DNA from: Firmicutes bacterium UBA4795
Lineage (GTDB): Bacteria > Bacillota > Desulfotomaculia > Desulfotomaculales > Nap2-2B
NCBI GenBank assembly: GCA_002402825.1
Contig: DHGP01000026.1
Span: 1 to 64,000, forward strand
Reading direction: 5' to 3'
Length of the DNA: 64,000 nucleotides
Shown here in pieces: positions 55,020 to 63,259 of the stretch. Within the stretch, counting starts at the first letter, position 1, and every line of letters begins with the position of its first letter. Under the pieces are notes generated by a model. It saw only the letters and a program-made list of their open reading frames with translations. It did no database searches and was not told the origin of the DNA. The position numbers and the translations under genes are program-made.

Positions 55020-55631
55020 TTATTTAAAAGCAGTAAGAATATTAATACCAGTGATTCCCAAAACAACAAAGATTAAAACGCAAATGTAAGTCCATATTTT
55101 TCGTGATTCCGGGCCAATAGTAATTCCCCAGGAAAAAGCAAAGGTCCACAACCCATTGGCAAAGTGAAAAAGAGCAGCTAAAAGGCAGATAATGTAAATT
55201 ACAAAGTAGGTAGGATTGGAAGCCCACTGGTGAAAAATATCGTAGGTCATTTCAGTGCCCGTGAAAATGCGGGCAATTCTAAGTACGTAAACGTGCCAGA
55301 GTACAAAAATAAGGGTAATAACTGCCGTAACCCTTTGAAAGTAAAACATCCAGTTGCGAAAATACTGATAGCGAAAAATATTTGTTTTACAAACATAAGT
55401 TACCCATAGACCATAAAAGCCATGGTAGGCAATGGGAATACCAATCAGAAAAACCTCTAACCAGGGAGTAATGGGTGAACTATTTAGTAATTTTACTGCC
55501 TGGTTATAAGCTTCTGGTCCCTTAAGAACGAAAGAATTAATGAATAAATGAACAAGTAAAAAAACACCTACCGGAATTAACCCGGATAAAGAATGCAGCC
55601 GGCGCGCAATATAGTGATACTGTACAGACAA
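55020..55631 (-). CDS. sdhC: Succinate dehydrogenase cytochrome b558 subunit
   Basis: The 203-residue protein has five membrane segments and conserved histidines in RRLHSLSGLIPVGVFLLVHL, AYHGFYGLWV and VLWHVYVLRIARI, plus LFHFANGLWTF, which bind two hemes. This is the five-helix Bacillus type (SdhC of SQR type B). Two AAGGAGAG-like sites occur upstream; the nearer one serves this gene. Confidence 0.94.
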   Translation of the reverse strand: MSVQYHYIARRLHSLSGLIPVGVFLLVHLFINSFVLKGPEAYNQAVKLLNSSPITPWLEVFLIGIPIAYHGFYGLWVTYVCKTNIFRYQYFRNWMFYFQRVTAVITLIFVLWHVYVLRIARIFTGTEMTYDIFHQWASNPTYFVIYIICLLAALFHFANGLWTFAFSWGITIGPESRKIWTYICVLIFVVLGITGINILTAFK

Positions 55632-55845
55632 ACCTCTCTCTCCTTTCTAAAATATGTTAAATTTATTAAAAACTTATTGGTTTATACTATAACATCTCTC
55701 CTTTCCGTATTAGGTTTAAATTAACTAAAACATCAAAAGGTTCAGAATAATAAATTTAAATATATACCTTAATACTTTATATTTTACTATACTGTAATAC
55801 CTTTACCACGTATAGCAATTATTTATTTAATTACTTGATTAAGAA
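55632..55845. other. Intergenic region between sigH and sdhC
   Basis: AT-rich, no gene seen. It must contain the sdh promoter. TTGATG with TAATAC 18 nt later (minus strand, about 55706-55735) is only a weak candidate. No palindrome strong enough for a terminator of sigH was found. Confidence 0.3.
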
Positions 55846-56496
55846 TTAAGGTTCATGTTGTTTTTCAAAGTATCTTTCCAATTTGCGCTTTACCCGTTGC
55901 AAAGCATTATCAATTGACTTTACGTGTCTTTTTAAATCCTCGGCTATTTCCTGATAAGACTTACCCTCCAGGTATGATGTTAGCACCTTCCATTCTAAAG
56001 AACTTAAAATTTCTCCCATTTTTTCTTCAATATGATAAAATTCTTCCTTGCTAATAATTAGCTCTTCCGGGTCAGCAATTTTGGTTTGGGAAATTATATC
56101 CAGAAGGGTACGATCGGAGTCTTCATCGTAGATGGGCTTATTTAAGGAAACGTATGAGTTTAGTGGAACATGTTTCTGTCTGGTAGCAGTTTTAATGGCC
56201 GTGATAATTTGACGGGTAATACACAATTCCGCAAAGGCTCGAAAAGAGGATAACTTGTCCATTTTGAAATCGCGAATTGCTTTATAAAGACCAATCATTC
56301 CTTCTTGATAAATATCTTCTTTATCAGCGCCAATTAAGAAATACGAACGTGCTTTTGCTCTCACAAAATTTTTATACTTGTCAATTAAGTACTCCAGAGC
56401 TTCATCATCACCTTCATGGATATACTCAATTATTTCTTCGTCAACTAATAAGTCATAAGCGTCAAACGATACTTCTTTAGGAACATTTAGCCCCAC
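55846..56496 (-). CDS. sigH: RNA polymerase sigma-H factor
   Basis: The 216-residue protein has region 2 (YKNFVRAKARSYFLIGADKE then DIYQEGMIGLYKAIRDF) and region 4 (LTSYLEGKSYQEIAEDLKRH), matching Spo0H, the early sporulation and stationary-phase sigma factor. Usual neighbours such as rlmB and the ribosomal/nusG genes are not beside it. It has a sigma-A type promoter 64 bp upstream. Confidence 0.93.
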   Translation of the reverse strand: MGLNVPKEVSFDAYDLLVDEEIIEYIHEGDDEALEYLIDKYKNFVRAKARSYFLIGADKEDIYQEGMIGLYKAIRDFKMDKLSSFRAFAELCITRQIITAIKTATRQKHVPLNSYVSLNKPIYDEDSDRTLLDIISQTKIADPEELIISKEEFYHIEEKMGEILSSLEWKVLTSYLEGKSYQEIAEDLKRHVKSIDNALQRVKRKLERYFEKQHEP

Positions 56497-56559
56497 TGTA
56501 TCCCCCCACCTCAGGTAATTTTGCCTTATGCCTTAATTAGTAACACAACATTTCTAGCT

Positions 56560-56589
56560 ATTATACCGTAAAGATAAAAATAAAGTCAA
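56560..56589 (-). promoter_or_regulatory. sigma-A promoter of sigH
   Basis: TTGACT (56584-56589) and TATAAT (56560-56565) are separated by 18 nt on the minus strand and overlap the stop codon of the LysR gene. Confidence 0.75.
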
Positions 56590-57515
56590 GATAAATTACC
56601 CGATTTGGGGCCATAAAGCGCCCAAAAATTTTTGGTTTTTAAAAAAGAAAAAAAAGCTTTAGCAGCAAAATTTCCCCACCATTTTTGGGGGTGAATAATG
56701 TATAAATACCGTTTAAAATCAACATCTTTAAAGGAAATGAGGCAAAGTTTATTTAACGCTACCAAATCATGAACAGCAAACAAGGAAACAATACTTATCC
56801 CAGTATTGGATAAAACAGCCGTAATTATAGCCCTGGTACTTCCTAACTCCATTGTTACCTTAAGGTCCTTAAAACTAACCCCCTTTTTTTCTAAAAACAA
56901 TTCTATTGTTTGCCTGGTTCCTGATCCTGGTTCCCGTAAGATTATTGGTTCTTTTCTTAGTTCTTCCAAGTTAATACTTTTTTGATGGGCCCATTTATGT
57001 TGTGGGGAGACAATTAAAACTAAATAATCTTTTATCCAGGGCGTACAGACAATATCATCTTCCATAAATGGAAAGCCAACAATACCTAAATCAAGCTCTT
57101 TATGGCGAACCTTTGCTCCAATGCTTCTACTGTCCGAAATACATAAATTTATTTTTATTCCCGGATATTTATAGTGAAAGTCGCCAATTATTTGGGGTAA
57201 TAAATATTCACCGGGGATGGTACTGGCTCCAATCATTAACCGCCCTATTTTTAACTCCTTCAAGTCTGCCAAACCCGCCTGAATGTTGTAGTAATGGTGT
57301 AAGATTTGTTTTGCTTCAGTGTAAAAAAGACGGCCCGCTTCGGTAAGGGTAACTTTTTTTTCATTACGCTGAAACAAGATAACCTGCAGTTCCTCTTCTA
57401 AAGCTTTGATTTGCAAACTTATGGTTGGCTGGCTTAGATATAAATGTTGCGCGGCTTTAGTAAAACTTTGCCATTCTACAACCCGTAAAAAAGTCTCTAA
57501 TTGCTTAAAGTTCAT
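56586..57515 (-). CDS. LysR-family transcriptional regulator
   Basis: The 309-residue protein has an N-terminal winged helix (FKQLETFLRVVEWQSFTKAA then LSQPTISLQIKALEEEL) and a C-terminal effector domain (EPGSGTRQTIELFLEKKG). It resembles CysL/YwfK-type regulators. It starts 3 bp after ynbB, so it is in the miaB-hfq-ynbB unit. The effector and targets are unknown. Confidence 0.9.
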   Translation of the reverse strand: MNFKQLETFLRVVEWQSFTKAAQHLYLSQPTISLQIKALEEELQVILFQRNEKKVTLTEAGRLFYTEAKQILHHYYNIQAGLADLKELKIGRLMIGASTIPGEYLLPQIIGDFHYKYPGIKINLCISDSRSIGAKVRHKELDLGIVGFPFMEDDIVCTPWIKDYLVLIVSPQHKWAHQKSINLEELRKEPIILREPGSGTRQTIELFLEKKGVSFKDLKVTMELGSTRAIITAVLSNTGISIVSLFAVHDLVALNKLCLISFKDVDFKRYLYIIHPQKWWGNFAAKAFFSFLKTKNFWALYGPKSGNLS

Positions 57516-57518
57516 TAA

Positions 57519-58757
57519 TTATTCCCTTTCTTTTAGCAGGGCTTGGGCAGCAGAAAGCACGGCCAGCTTAATATGTTCATAGGCTAAACCTCCCTGTAGG
57601 TAGGCAATGTATGGCGGGTGCATGGGCCCATCGGCACTTAACTCAATGGAACTTCCCTGTACAAAAGTACCGGCAGCCATAATAATGGCCTCAGCATAAC
57701 CTGGTATTTTTGCCGGTTCCGGACGAACATGAGCATTTACCGGTGAGGCTTCTTGAATGGCCTGGCAAAAAGAGACCAGTTTTTCAGGCGAGCCAAGGGC
57801 AATGGCCTGAATAATGTCTGTTCGCTTTTCATTAAAAGTTGGGGAAACAGGAAAACCTAGCCTGGCAAACAAACAGGCCGTAAAAACTGCTCCTTTTAAG
57901 GATTCTTTAACTACGTGGGGGGCTAAAAATAGGCCTTGAAAAAAAAGACGTTGCAGATTAAGAGAGGGTCCTATCGCTGCTCCAAGGCCTGGGGCAGTCC
58001 AACGGTTGGCCACCATTTCCACCAAGTGGCGCTTACCAACCACATAACCCCCCGTTGGAGCCAAACCGCCTCCCGGATTTTTAAGCAGTGAACCTGCTGC
58101 CAGGTCTACCCCTATTGCGGTTGGTTCGGTTTTATCTACAAATTCGCCGTAACAATTGTCAATAAAAATTATCACTTCAGGAAAACGTTCTTTAATAAAT
58201 TTAGTTACCTCTTTTATTTGGGCTAACTTTAAAGGAGAAGCCCAACGGTAGCCGCGGGAGCGCTGCAATAAAACCAGCCGGGTTTTTTTGTTAAGTGCTT
58301 TTTTAATTTCATCCCAATTAAGGTTGCCGTCAGGGAGAAGGTCTACCTGCCGGTAAATAATACCAAGTTCTTTCAACGAACCGGCAGCCCCGCCTTGAAT
58401 CCCAATCATTTCTGCCAGGGTATCATATGGAGCACCCTGGACAGTAAGCAATTCATCGCCTGGTCGTAAAATCCCGTATAAACAAAGGGCAATAGCATGG
58501 GTTCCGCTAACAACTTGTCCCCGTACCAAAGCTTTTTCGGCCTCAAACAAGTGGGCGTAAATTTTTTCTAAAATTTCACGCCCCTGGTCATCATACCCGT
58601 AACCAGTAGAGCCTTGAAGGTGATAATCATTAACTTTAAACTGGCGAAAAGCCTTTAATACCCGGGTATAATTATGAAAAGCCTGGTCTTCTAGTTCCCG
58701 AAATACTAATTGTGTTTCTTGTTCCACTTCATCCGCTAAAGAAGTTAAATAGGTCAA
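57519..58757 (-). CDS. ynbB: YnbB family PLP-dependent enzyme (methionine gamma-lyase/aluminium resistance family)
   Basis: The 412-residue fold-type I protein has VVSGTHAIALCLYGILRPGD, IFIDNCYGEFVDKTEPTA and the probable PLP lysine in AGSLLKNPGGGLAPTGGY. The family lies next to hfq and miaA in many Firmicutes. Its true reaction is uncertain; the aluminium-resistance name is historical. Confidence 0.88.
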   Translation of the reverse strand: MTYLTSLADEVEQETQLVFRELEDQAFHNYTRVLKAFRQFKVNDYHLQGSTGYGYDDQGREILEKIYAHLFEAEKALVRGQVVSGTHAIALCLYGILRPGDELLTVQGAPYDTLAEMIGIQGGAAGSLKELGIIYRQVDLLPDGNLNWDEIKKALNKKTRLVLLQRSRGYRWASPLKLAQIKEVTKFIKERFPEVIIFIDNCYGEFVDKTEPTAIGVDLAAGSLLKNPGGGLAPTGGYVVGKRHLVEMVANRWTAPGLGAAIGPSLNLQRLFFQGLFLAPHVVKESLKGAVFTACLFARLGFPVSPTFNEKRTDIIQAIALGSPEKLVSFCQAIQEASPVNAHVRPEPAKIPGYAEAIIMAAGTFVQGSSIELSADGPMHPPYIAYLQGGLAYEHIKLAVLSAAQALLKERE

Positions 58758-58762
58758 AAAAT

Positions 58763-59035
58763 TTAATGTCCCCCTTCGGGCGCAGAAACATTCGGGCTTG
58801 TTTTTGGTTCCGAAAAAGAAGTATTTAACCGGCGTCCTGGACTTATGGTAGAAACAGCATGTTTATAAACCATCATTTGTTTACCTTCGCTTTCCAGGAT
58901 AATGGTAAAATTATCAAAACCTTTAACCATTCCTTTTAGTTGAAATCCGTTAACCAAAAAAATTGTTACCGAAATATTTTCCTTACGTATTTGGTTTAAA
59001 AAAGCATCCTGAAGATTAAGTTGCGTTTTGGTCAT
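58763..59035 (-). CDS. hfq: RNA chaperone Hfq
   Basis: The 90-residue protein has the Sm1 motif region [20 protein letters not shown] and [15 protein letters not shown], then Sm2 with VYKHAVSTI. It has a Ser/Pro-rich C-terminal tail of about 20 residues. It overlaps the miaA 3' end by 20 bp, the conserved miaA-hfq arrangement. Confidence 0.96.
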   Translation of the reverse strand: MTKTQLNLQDAFLNQIRKENISVTIFLVNGFQLKGMVKGFDNFTIILESEGKQMMVYKHAVSTISPGRRLNTSFSEPKTSPNVSAPEGGH

Positions 59036-60014
59036 TTAAAAAGCCTCCGTTGGAAATATTTTTCTTAAAAAATTTCGATGTTTCTTTATATCTTCCTGCA
59101 ATTTTTTGGGCAACTTCTGAAATATTACCTTTCTCCACCTTCAACCACAAAATACGTTTATCCCTTTTAAACCAGGTTAATTGACGCTTGGCAAAGTGAC
59201 GGGTGTTACGTTTTATGAGAGAAATTGCCTCAGCCAAAGTATTTTCTCCTTTTAAATAAGCAATAATTTCTTTATATCCCAGACCTTGCAAGGAAGTTGA
59301 TCCAATATCATAACCTTTATTTAATAAATTTTGAACCTCTTCTACCAAACCTAGACGGATCATTTTATCTACCCGTTCTTCAATTTTATGGTACAAAAGT
59401 TGTCTTTCCATATTTATTCCGTACATAATCAGGTTATACTTTTCTTTTTGTTCCCTTTTTTGAAAGTAAGAAAATGGTTTTCCGGTGAGATAGTATACTT
59501 CCAAAGCCCGGATAACCCGTTTTAAATCGTTAGGGTGTAGTCTGACGGCCGTAGCAGGATCTATCTGGACTAAGCGCGCGTGGAGGGCCTCTTGACCGTA
59601 TTTTTGAGCTTGACGCGCCAGGCTTTGCCTCAATTCATAATTGTTTTCTGTTCCTGGAAAATTATATTGTTCGGTAAGGGCACGAATATATAAACCTGTT
59701 CCACCTACCAGAAGGGGTATCTTACCCCGTTTAATTATATCCTCAATGCATTTTGTGGCCTGGCTTTGGTATAAAGCAACACTATATTTTTCATCTGGGT
59801 TAACAAGGTCAATCATATAATGAGGAATACCCTGCCGTTCTTCTAAAGTAGGTTTAGCCGTCCCAATATTCATATAACGATAAATTAACATTGAATCAGC
59901 GGAAACAATTTCGCCGCCAAGTTGTTTGGCTACTTCTACCCCAAGGGCACTCTTTCCTGTAGCCGTGGGACCGGTAATTACTATTAAAGGAGGCAGTGCA
60001 TTTTCAGGTGGCAT
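59016..60014 (-). CDS. miaA: tRNA dimethylallyltransferase
   Basis: The 332-residue protein has the P-loop [33 protein letters not shown] and [15 protein letters not shown]. It adds an isopentenyl group to A37 of tRNAs that read U-starting codons, and MiaB modifies the product. It follows miaB by 50 bp. Confidence 0.96.
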   Translation of the reverse strand: MPPENALPPLIVITGPTATGKSALGVEVAKQLGGEIVSADSMLIYRYMNIGTAKPTLEERQGIPHYMIDLVNPDEKYSVALYQSQATKCIEDIIKRGKIPLLVGGTGLYIRALTEQYNFPGTENNYELRQSLARQAQKYGQEALHARLVQIDPATAVRLHPNDLKRVIRALEVYYLTGKPFSYFQKREQKEKYNLIMYGINMERQLLYHKIEERVDKMIRLGLVEEVQNLLNKGYDIGSTSLQGLGYKEIIAYLKGENTLAEAISLIKRNTRHFAKRQLTWFKRDKRILWLKVEKGNISEVAQKIAGRYKETSKFFKKNISNGGFLNDQNAT

Positions 60015-60064
60015 TGTATCTCTTCTTTCTATGTTGTAATCCGGGACGATTAACCTACAATTGC

Positions 60065-61390
60065 TTAGACTAAAGTAACCTGCGCTACCCCGGCTAAATG
60101 AGTTAAAGTAGCAGCGGTAATTTTTACCTGGACCAACTTCCCGGTTATATCCTTTTTGGCGGGAAATAAAACCAGTTTATTTGTTCTGGTTCGGCCGGCC
60201 AGCAAGGAAGGATTTTTTTCGTTTTCTCCTTCTACCAGCACCTGGTGTATTTTTCCTATTTCGGCCTGGTTTTCGGCTACGGTAATTTCATTTTGAATTT
60301 TTATTAGGGTTTGAATTCTTTCCTTTTTAATTTCGACGGGTACCTGATCAGGCATCTTTGCCGATGGGGTTCCGGACCGGTTGCTATAAACGAAAGTGAA
60401 AGCGTTGGCAAAACGTGCATTTTCTACCAAATCAAGTGTTTGAAGAAAATCCTCGTTTGTTTCTCCGGGAAAACCAACTATAAGGTCAGTAGTAATAGCC
60501 ACTTGCGGTATTGCTTGCCGAAGGTTTTTAATTAAGGCTAAATATTCTTCCCGGGTATAACCGCGGTTCATCTTTTTTAAAATTTTATTACTTCCGGCTT
60601 GAACAGGCAAATGAATATGCTCACATACTTTTGGCTGTCGGGCAATTTCTTCTATTAAACGTAAGTGAAAGCCACGGGGGTGAGAAGTTAAAAAACGAAG
60701 GCGGGTAAGCCCTTCAATTTGGCAGACTCGGGAAAGTAAAGCAGCAAAATCAATTTTGTCAGGCAAGTCTTTTCCGTAAGAGTTAACGTTTTGACCCAAT
60801 AAGGTAACTTCCTTGTAACCAGAGGCTACCAACTGTTTAATCTCGTTAAAAATTGCTTTCGGTTGACGACTGCGTTCTTGCCCGCGGACGTAAGGAACAA
60901 TGCAGTAAGTGCAAAAGTTATTACAACCAAAAGTAATAGGTATCCAGGCACATACATTTGAGAATCGCTTAACCGGTTTATCTTCGGTTATTTCAACCAG
61001 GTTTTCTTGAATGGCAATTATTGTTTCCGTGTTTTCGTAAGTCCGCCTTATGAGTTGCGGTAATTGAAAAAGGGTAGGGGGACCAAAAATAAAGTTTACG
61101 TAAGGAAAACGGCTTTTTATTTCCCAGGCTATATTTTTTTGCTGAGGCATGCAGCCACCTACGCCAATAATTAAAGCCGGGTTAGCCTGTTTTAGTTTAC
61201 GCAAGCGGCCAAGCAAGCCGTAAACCTTATTCTCAGCTTTTTCCCGTACGCAGCAGGTATTGACTAAGATAAGGTTGGCTTCCCCCTGTTTTTCGGCCGG
61301 AAAATAACCCAACGCCTCACAATAGCCGGCCATTACTTCTGAGTCGTATTTATTCATTTGGCAGCCAAAAGTAATTATTTTGTAACGGAT
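60065..61390 (-). CDS. miaB: tRNA-2-methylthio-N6-dimethylallyladenosine synthase
   Basis: The radical-SAM enzyme has CNNFCTYCIVPYVRG for the SAM cluster, cysteines of the auxiliary cluster in LVNTCCVREKAENK and VGGCMPQ, and a C-terminal TRAM domain. The third auxiliary ligand is in ITFGCQMNKYDSEV, which lies upstream of the first ATG (61357). The frame between the upstream TGA and that ATG has no ATG, GTG or TTG. An ATC at 61390, 7 nt after AAGGGG, would give MRYKIITFGC, the normal family start. Confidence 0.9.
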   Translation of the reverse strand: MRYKIITFGCQMNKYDSEVMAGYCEALGYFPAEKQGEANLILVNTCCVREKAENKVYGLLGRLRKLKQANPALIIGVGGCMPQQKNIAWEIKSRFPYVNFIFGPPTLFQLPQLIRRTYENTETIIAIQENLVEITEDKPVKRFSNVCAWIPITFGCNNFCTYCIVPYVRGQERSRQPKAIFNEIKQLVASGYKEVTLLGQNVNSYGKDLPDKIDFAALLSRVCQIEGLTRLRFLTSHPRGFHLRLIEEIARQPKVCEHIHLPVQAGSNKILKKMNRGYTREEYLALIKNLRQAIPQVAITTDLIVGFPGETNEDFLQTLDLVENARFANAFTFVYSNRSGTPSAKMPDQVPVEIKKERIQTLIKIQNEITVAENQAEIGKIHQVLVEGENEKNPSLLAGRTRTNKLVLFPAKKDITGKLVQVKITAATLTHLAGVAQVTLV

Positions 61391-61434
61391 AACGCCACCC
61401 CTTCACTGATTGACTGAATATTTACCTATTTTCT

Positions 61435-61632
61435 CTATTTTTTTGCCTTTTTGTCTTTATTACGCTGGGTCTTGGGGTTTGCCTGGGTTGTAATTGCATC
61501 TTTCCGCTTTTGCCCCTTTTCCTGTTCTTCTTTAATTAATTTATCTTTTACCGCCCCACATGCCTTACATTTACCCGGTTTACACCGGTTTTCCAAAATG
61601 TTACCACATTCCTGACATTTCCATATAGCCAT
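61435..61632 (-). CDS. Small zinc-ribbon protein with basic tail (RCKPGKC type)
   Basis: The 65-residue protein has two CxxC knuckles (WKCQECGN and GKCKACGA) joined by an NRCKP segment, as in the small rubredoxin/rubrerythrin-type domains. A highly basic tail rich in Lys and Gln follows. It may bind metal and nucleic acid; no function is known. AGGAGG lies before the ATG. Confidence 0.7.
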   Translation of the reverse strand: MAIWKCQECGNILENRCKPGKCKACGAVKDKLIKEEQEKGQKRKDAITTQANPKTQRNKDKKAKK

Positions 61633-61652
61633 TGTTTTACCTCCTTTTGCTA

Positions 61653-61675
61653 AAGGCGTTAAATTTAACGCCTCA
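61653..61675. repeat. GCGTTAAATTTAACGC palindromic repeat
   Basis: AGGCGTTAAATTTAACGCCT lies between the rpe stop and the zinc-ribbon gene, a perfect copy of the family seen at 7806. Confidence 0.75.
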
Positions 61676-62377
61676 TTTTAGTTTGTTATTCCCCTGACGT
61701 CTGACGACCAACGGCCGACGACCAATTTTACAGCTTTCCCGAATCTTTTGAATAGCTTCGGCAGGGTCAGGAGTACCAAATACAGCTGCTCCGGCCACTA
61801 AAACATCAGCTCCTTCTTTAACGGCCAGCGGGGCTACTTGAAGGTTAATGCCTCCGTCGACCTGAATTTCAACTGGGATATTTGCTTTAAGAAGCATTTC
61901 TTTAACCACCTTAATTTTTGGTAATATTTCCTTAAGAAAAGTTTGTCCTCCTAAGCCAGGGTTAACGGTCATTATTACTACCAGGTCTATTAAAGGTAGA
62001 ACATAGCTTAAAATTTCAGGAGAAGTAGCCGGATTTAAAGCTACCCCAGCTTTAACGTTCTTTTTTTTAATTTCGGTTAACGTATAGTGAAGGTGAGAAC
62101 AGGCTTCCGCGTGGACAGTCACTAAATCAGCCCCGGCTTCAATAAAAGAATTAATTTGACGTTCAGGTTCTTTTACCATTAAATGAACATCAAAAATCAA
62201 GCTGCTGTGAGGGCGTAAACACTTAACAATATCTGGCCCTACGGTAATCTTGGGCACAAAATGCCCATCCATAACATCAATGTGAAGGTAATCAGCGCCT
62301 GCGTCCTCCACTATTTTTACTTCATCTTTTAATCGCCCAAAATCTGCCGCTAAGATAGAAGGAGCAATTTTAATCAA
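61673..62377 (-). CDS. rpe: Ribulose-phosphate 3-epimerase, repeat-extended C-terminus
   Basis: The 234-residue barrel has IAPSILAADFGRLKDEV, HIDVMDGHFVPKITVGP, VNPGLGGQTF and QVDGGINLQVAPLAVKEGAD. It belongs to the pentose phosphate pathway. The last about 17 residues (RRPLVVRRQGNNKLK region) are unconserved and encoded by a GGTCGTC/GACGTCAG repeat; normal proteins end near residue 217. It is 4 bp from rsgA. Confidence 0.95.
   Translation of the reverse strand: MIKIAPSILAADFGRLKDEVKIVEDAGADYLHIDVMDGHFVPKITVGPDIVKCLRPHSSLIFDVHLMVKEPERQINSFIEAGADLVTVHAEACSHLHYTLTEIKKKNVKAGVALNPATSPEILSYVLPLIDLVVIMTVNPGLGGQTFLKEILPKIKVVKEMLLKANIPVEIQVDGGINLQVAPLAVKEGADVLVAGAAVFGTPDPAEAIQKIRESCKIGRRPLVVRRQGNNKLK
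61693..61726. repeat. GACGTCTGACGACC repeat forming the rpe C-terminus
   Basis: CTGACGTCTGACGACCAACG and GCCGACGACCAA belong to the family at 967-1047 and lie in frame at the rpe 3' end. Confidence 0.6.
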
Positions 62378-62380
62378 TTT

Positions 62381-63259
62381 TTAATACCTCTTTCTTTTAT
62401 TCATTTCCTTTAATAATAAAAGATAATTATGGTAACGTGAAGGGTTGATTTTTCCTTCCGTTACTGCTTCTTGTACCGCACAACCCGGTTCAACTAAGTG
62501 TAAACAATTGTTATATTTACAATTTTCTTGATATTTATAAATTTCCACAAAACAAGGGGCCAACTCTTCCTGGTTTATATCTGGAAGAGCCAGGTTGGAA
62601 AAACCAGGTGAATCAGCAACCAAACCATTATCCGGCAAAGGAATTAACCTAACATAGCGCGTAGTATGCTTTCCTTGCTTTAGTTTACGGCTTATTTCCC
62701 TAGTGCCTAAGGATAAATCAGGTATAAGAGCGTTTAAAAGACTGCTTTTTCCTACTCCTGAAGGACCGGCTAAAATCGAAGTGTTGTTTTTTAAAACGTT
62801 TCTTAAATCAGCTAAACCTTGTTTTGTTTTAGCACTAGTGGTTAAAATTACGTAGCCAAGAGAACTATAAATCTGGATAAGACAATCAAGTTGTTGCTTT
62901 CCTAAGTCAATTTTATTTAAGCAAAGCACAGCCTTAACTTTGGTCAGTTCTGTTTGGACTAAAAAACGGTCTAATAGGTACAGATTAGGTTCGGGTTCTT
63001 GCAAAGAGAAAACAACCACCACTTGACTAATATTGGCGATAGAAGGTTGAAACAGGATATTTTTACGGGGAAATATTTTTTCAATTACTCCTGTAGCTGC
63101 TTGAGCTGTTTTTAGTTGAACCCTGTCGCCTACTAATACCTTTTCTTTTTCTTGTCTAAATCGTCCTCTTAAAGTACATACCAAGATTTCAGCACCGCTT
63201 TTAACGTAATAATACCCTCCCGTAATTTTAATTACCAGTCCTTCCTGCACAAAATTCAC
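62381..63259 (-). CDS. rsgA: Ribosome small-subunit-dependent GTPase A
   Basis: The 292-residue protein has an N-terminal OB fold and a circularly permuted GTPase: LCLNKIDLG (G4) comes before AGPSGVGKSSLLN (G1) and ADSPGFSN (G3). It ends with a zinc site (CKYNNCLHLVEPGCAV). It assists 30S maturation. It overlaps prkC by 4 bp. Confidence 0.96.
   Translation of the reverse strand: MNFVQEGLVIKITGGYYYVKSGAEILVCTLRGRFRQEKEKVLVGDRVQLKTAQAATGVIEKIFPRKNILFQPSIANISQVVVVFSLQEPEPNLYLLDRFLVQTELTKVKAVLCLNKIDLGKQQLDCLIQIYSSLGYVILTTSAKTKQGLADLRNVLKNNTSILAGPSGVGKSSLLNALIPDLSLGTREISRKLKQGKHTTRYVRLIPLPDNGLVADSPGFSNLALPDINQEELAPCFVEIYKYQENCKYNNCLHLVEPGCAVQEAVTEGKINPSRYHNYLLLLKEMNKRKRY

Noticed and set aside
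49445..55631. Single operon from sdhC to the 5S gene
   Set aside because: A good terminator at 50396-50427 and a 178-bp gap split the block.
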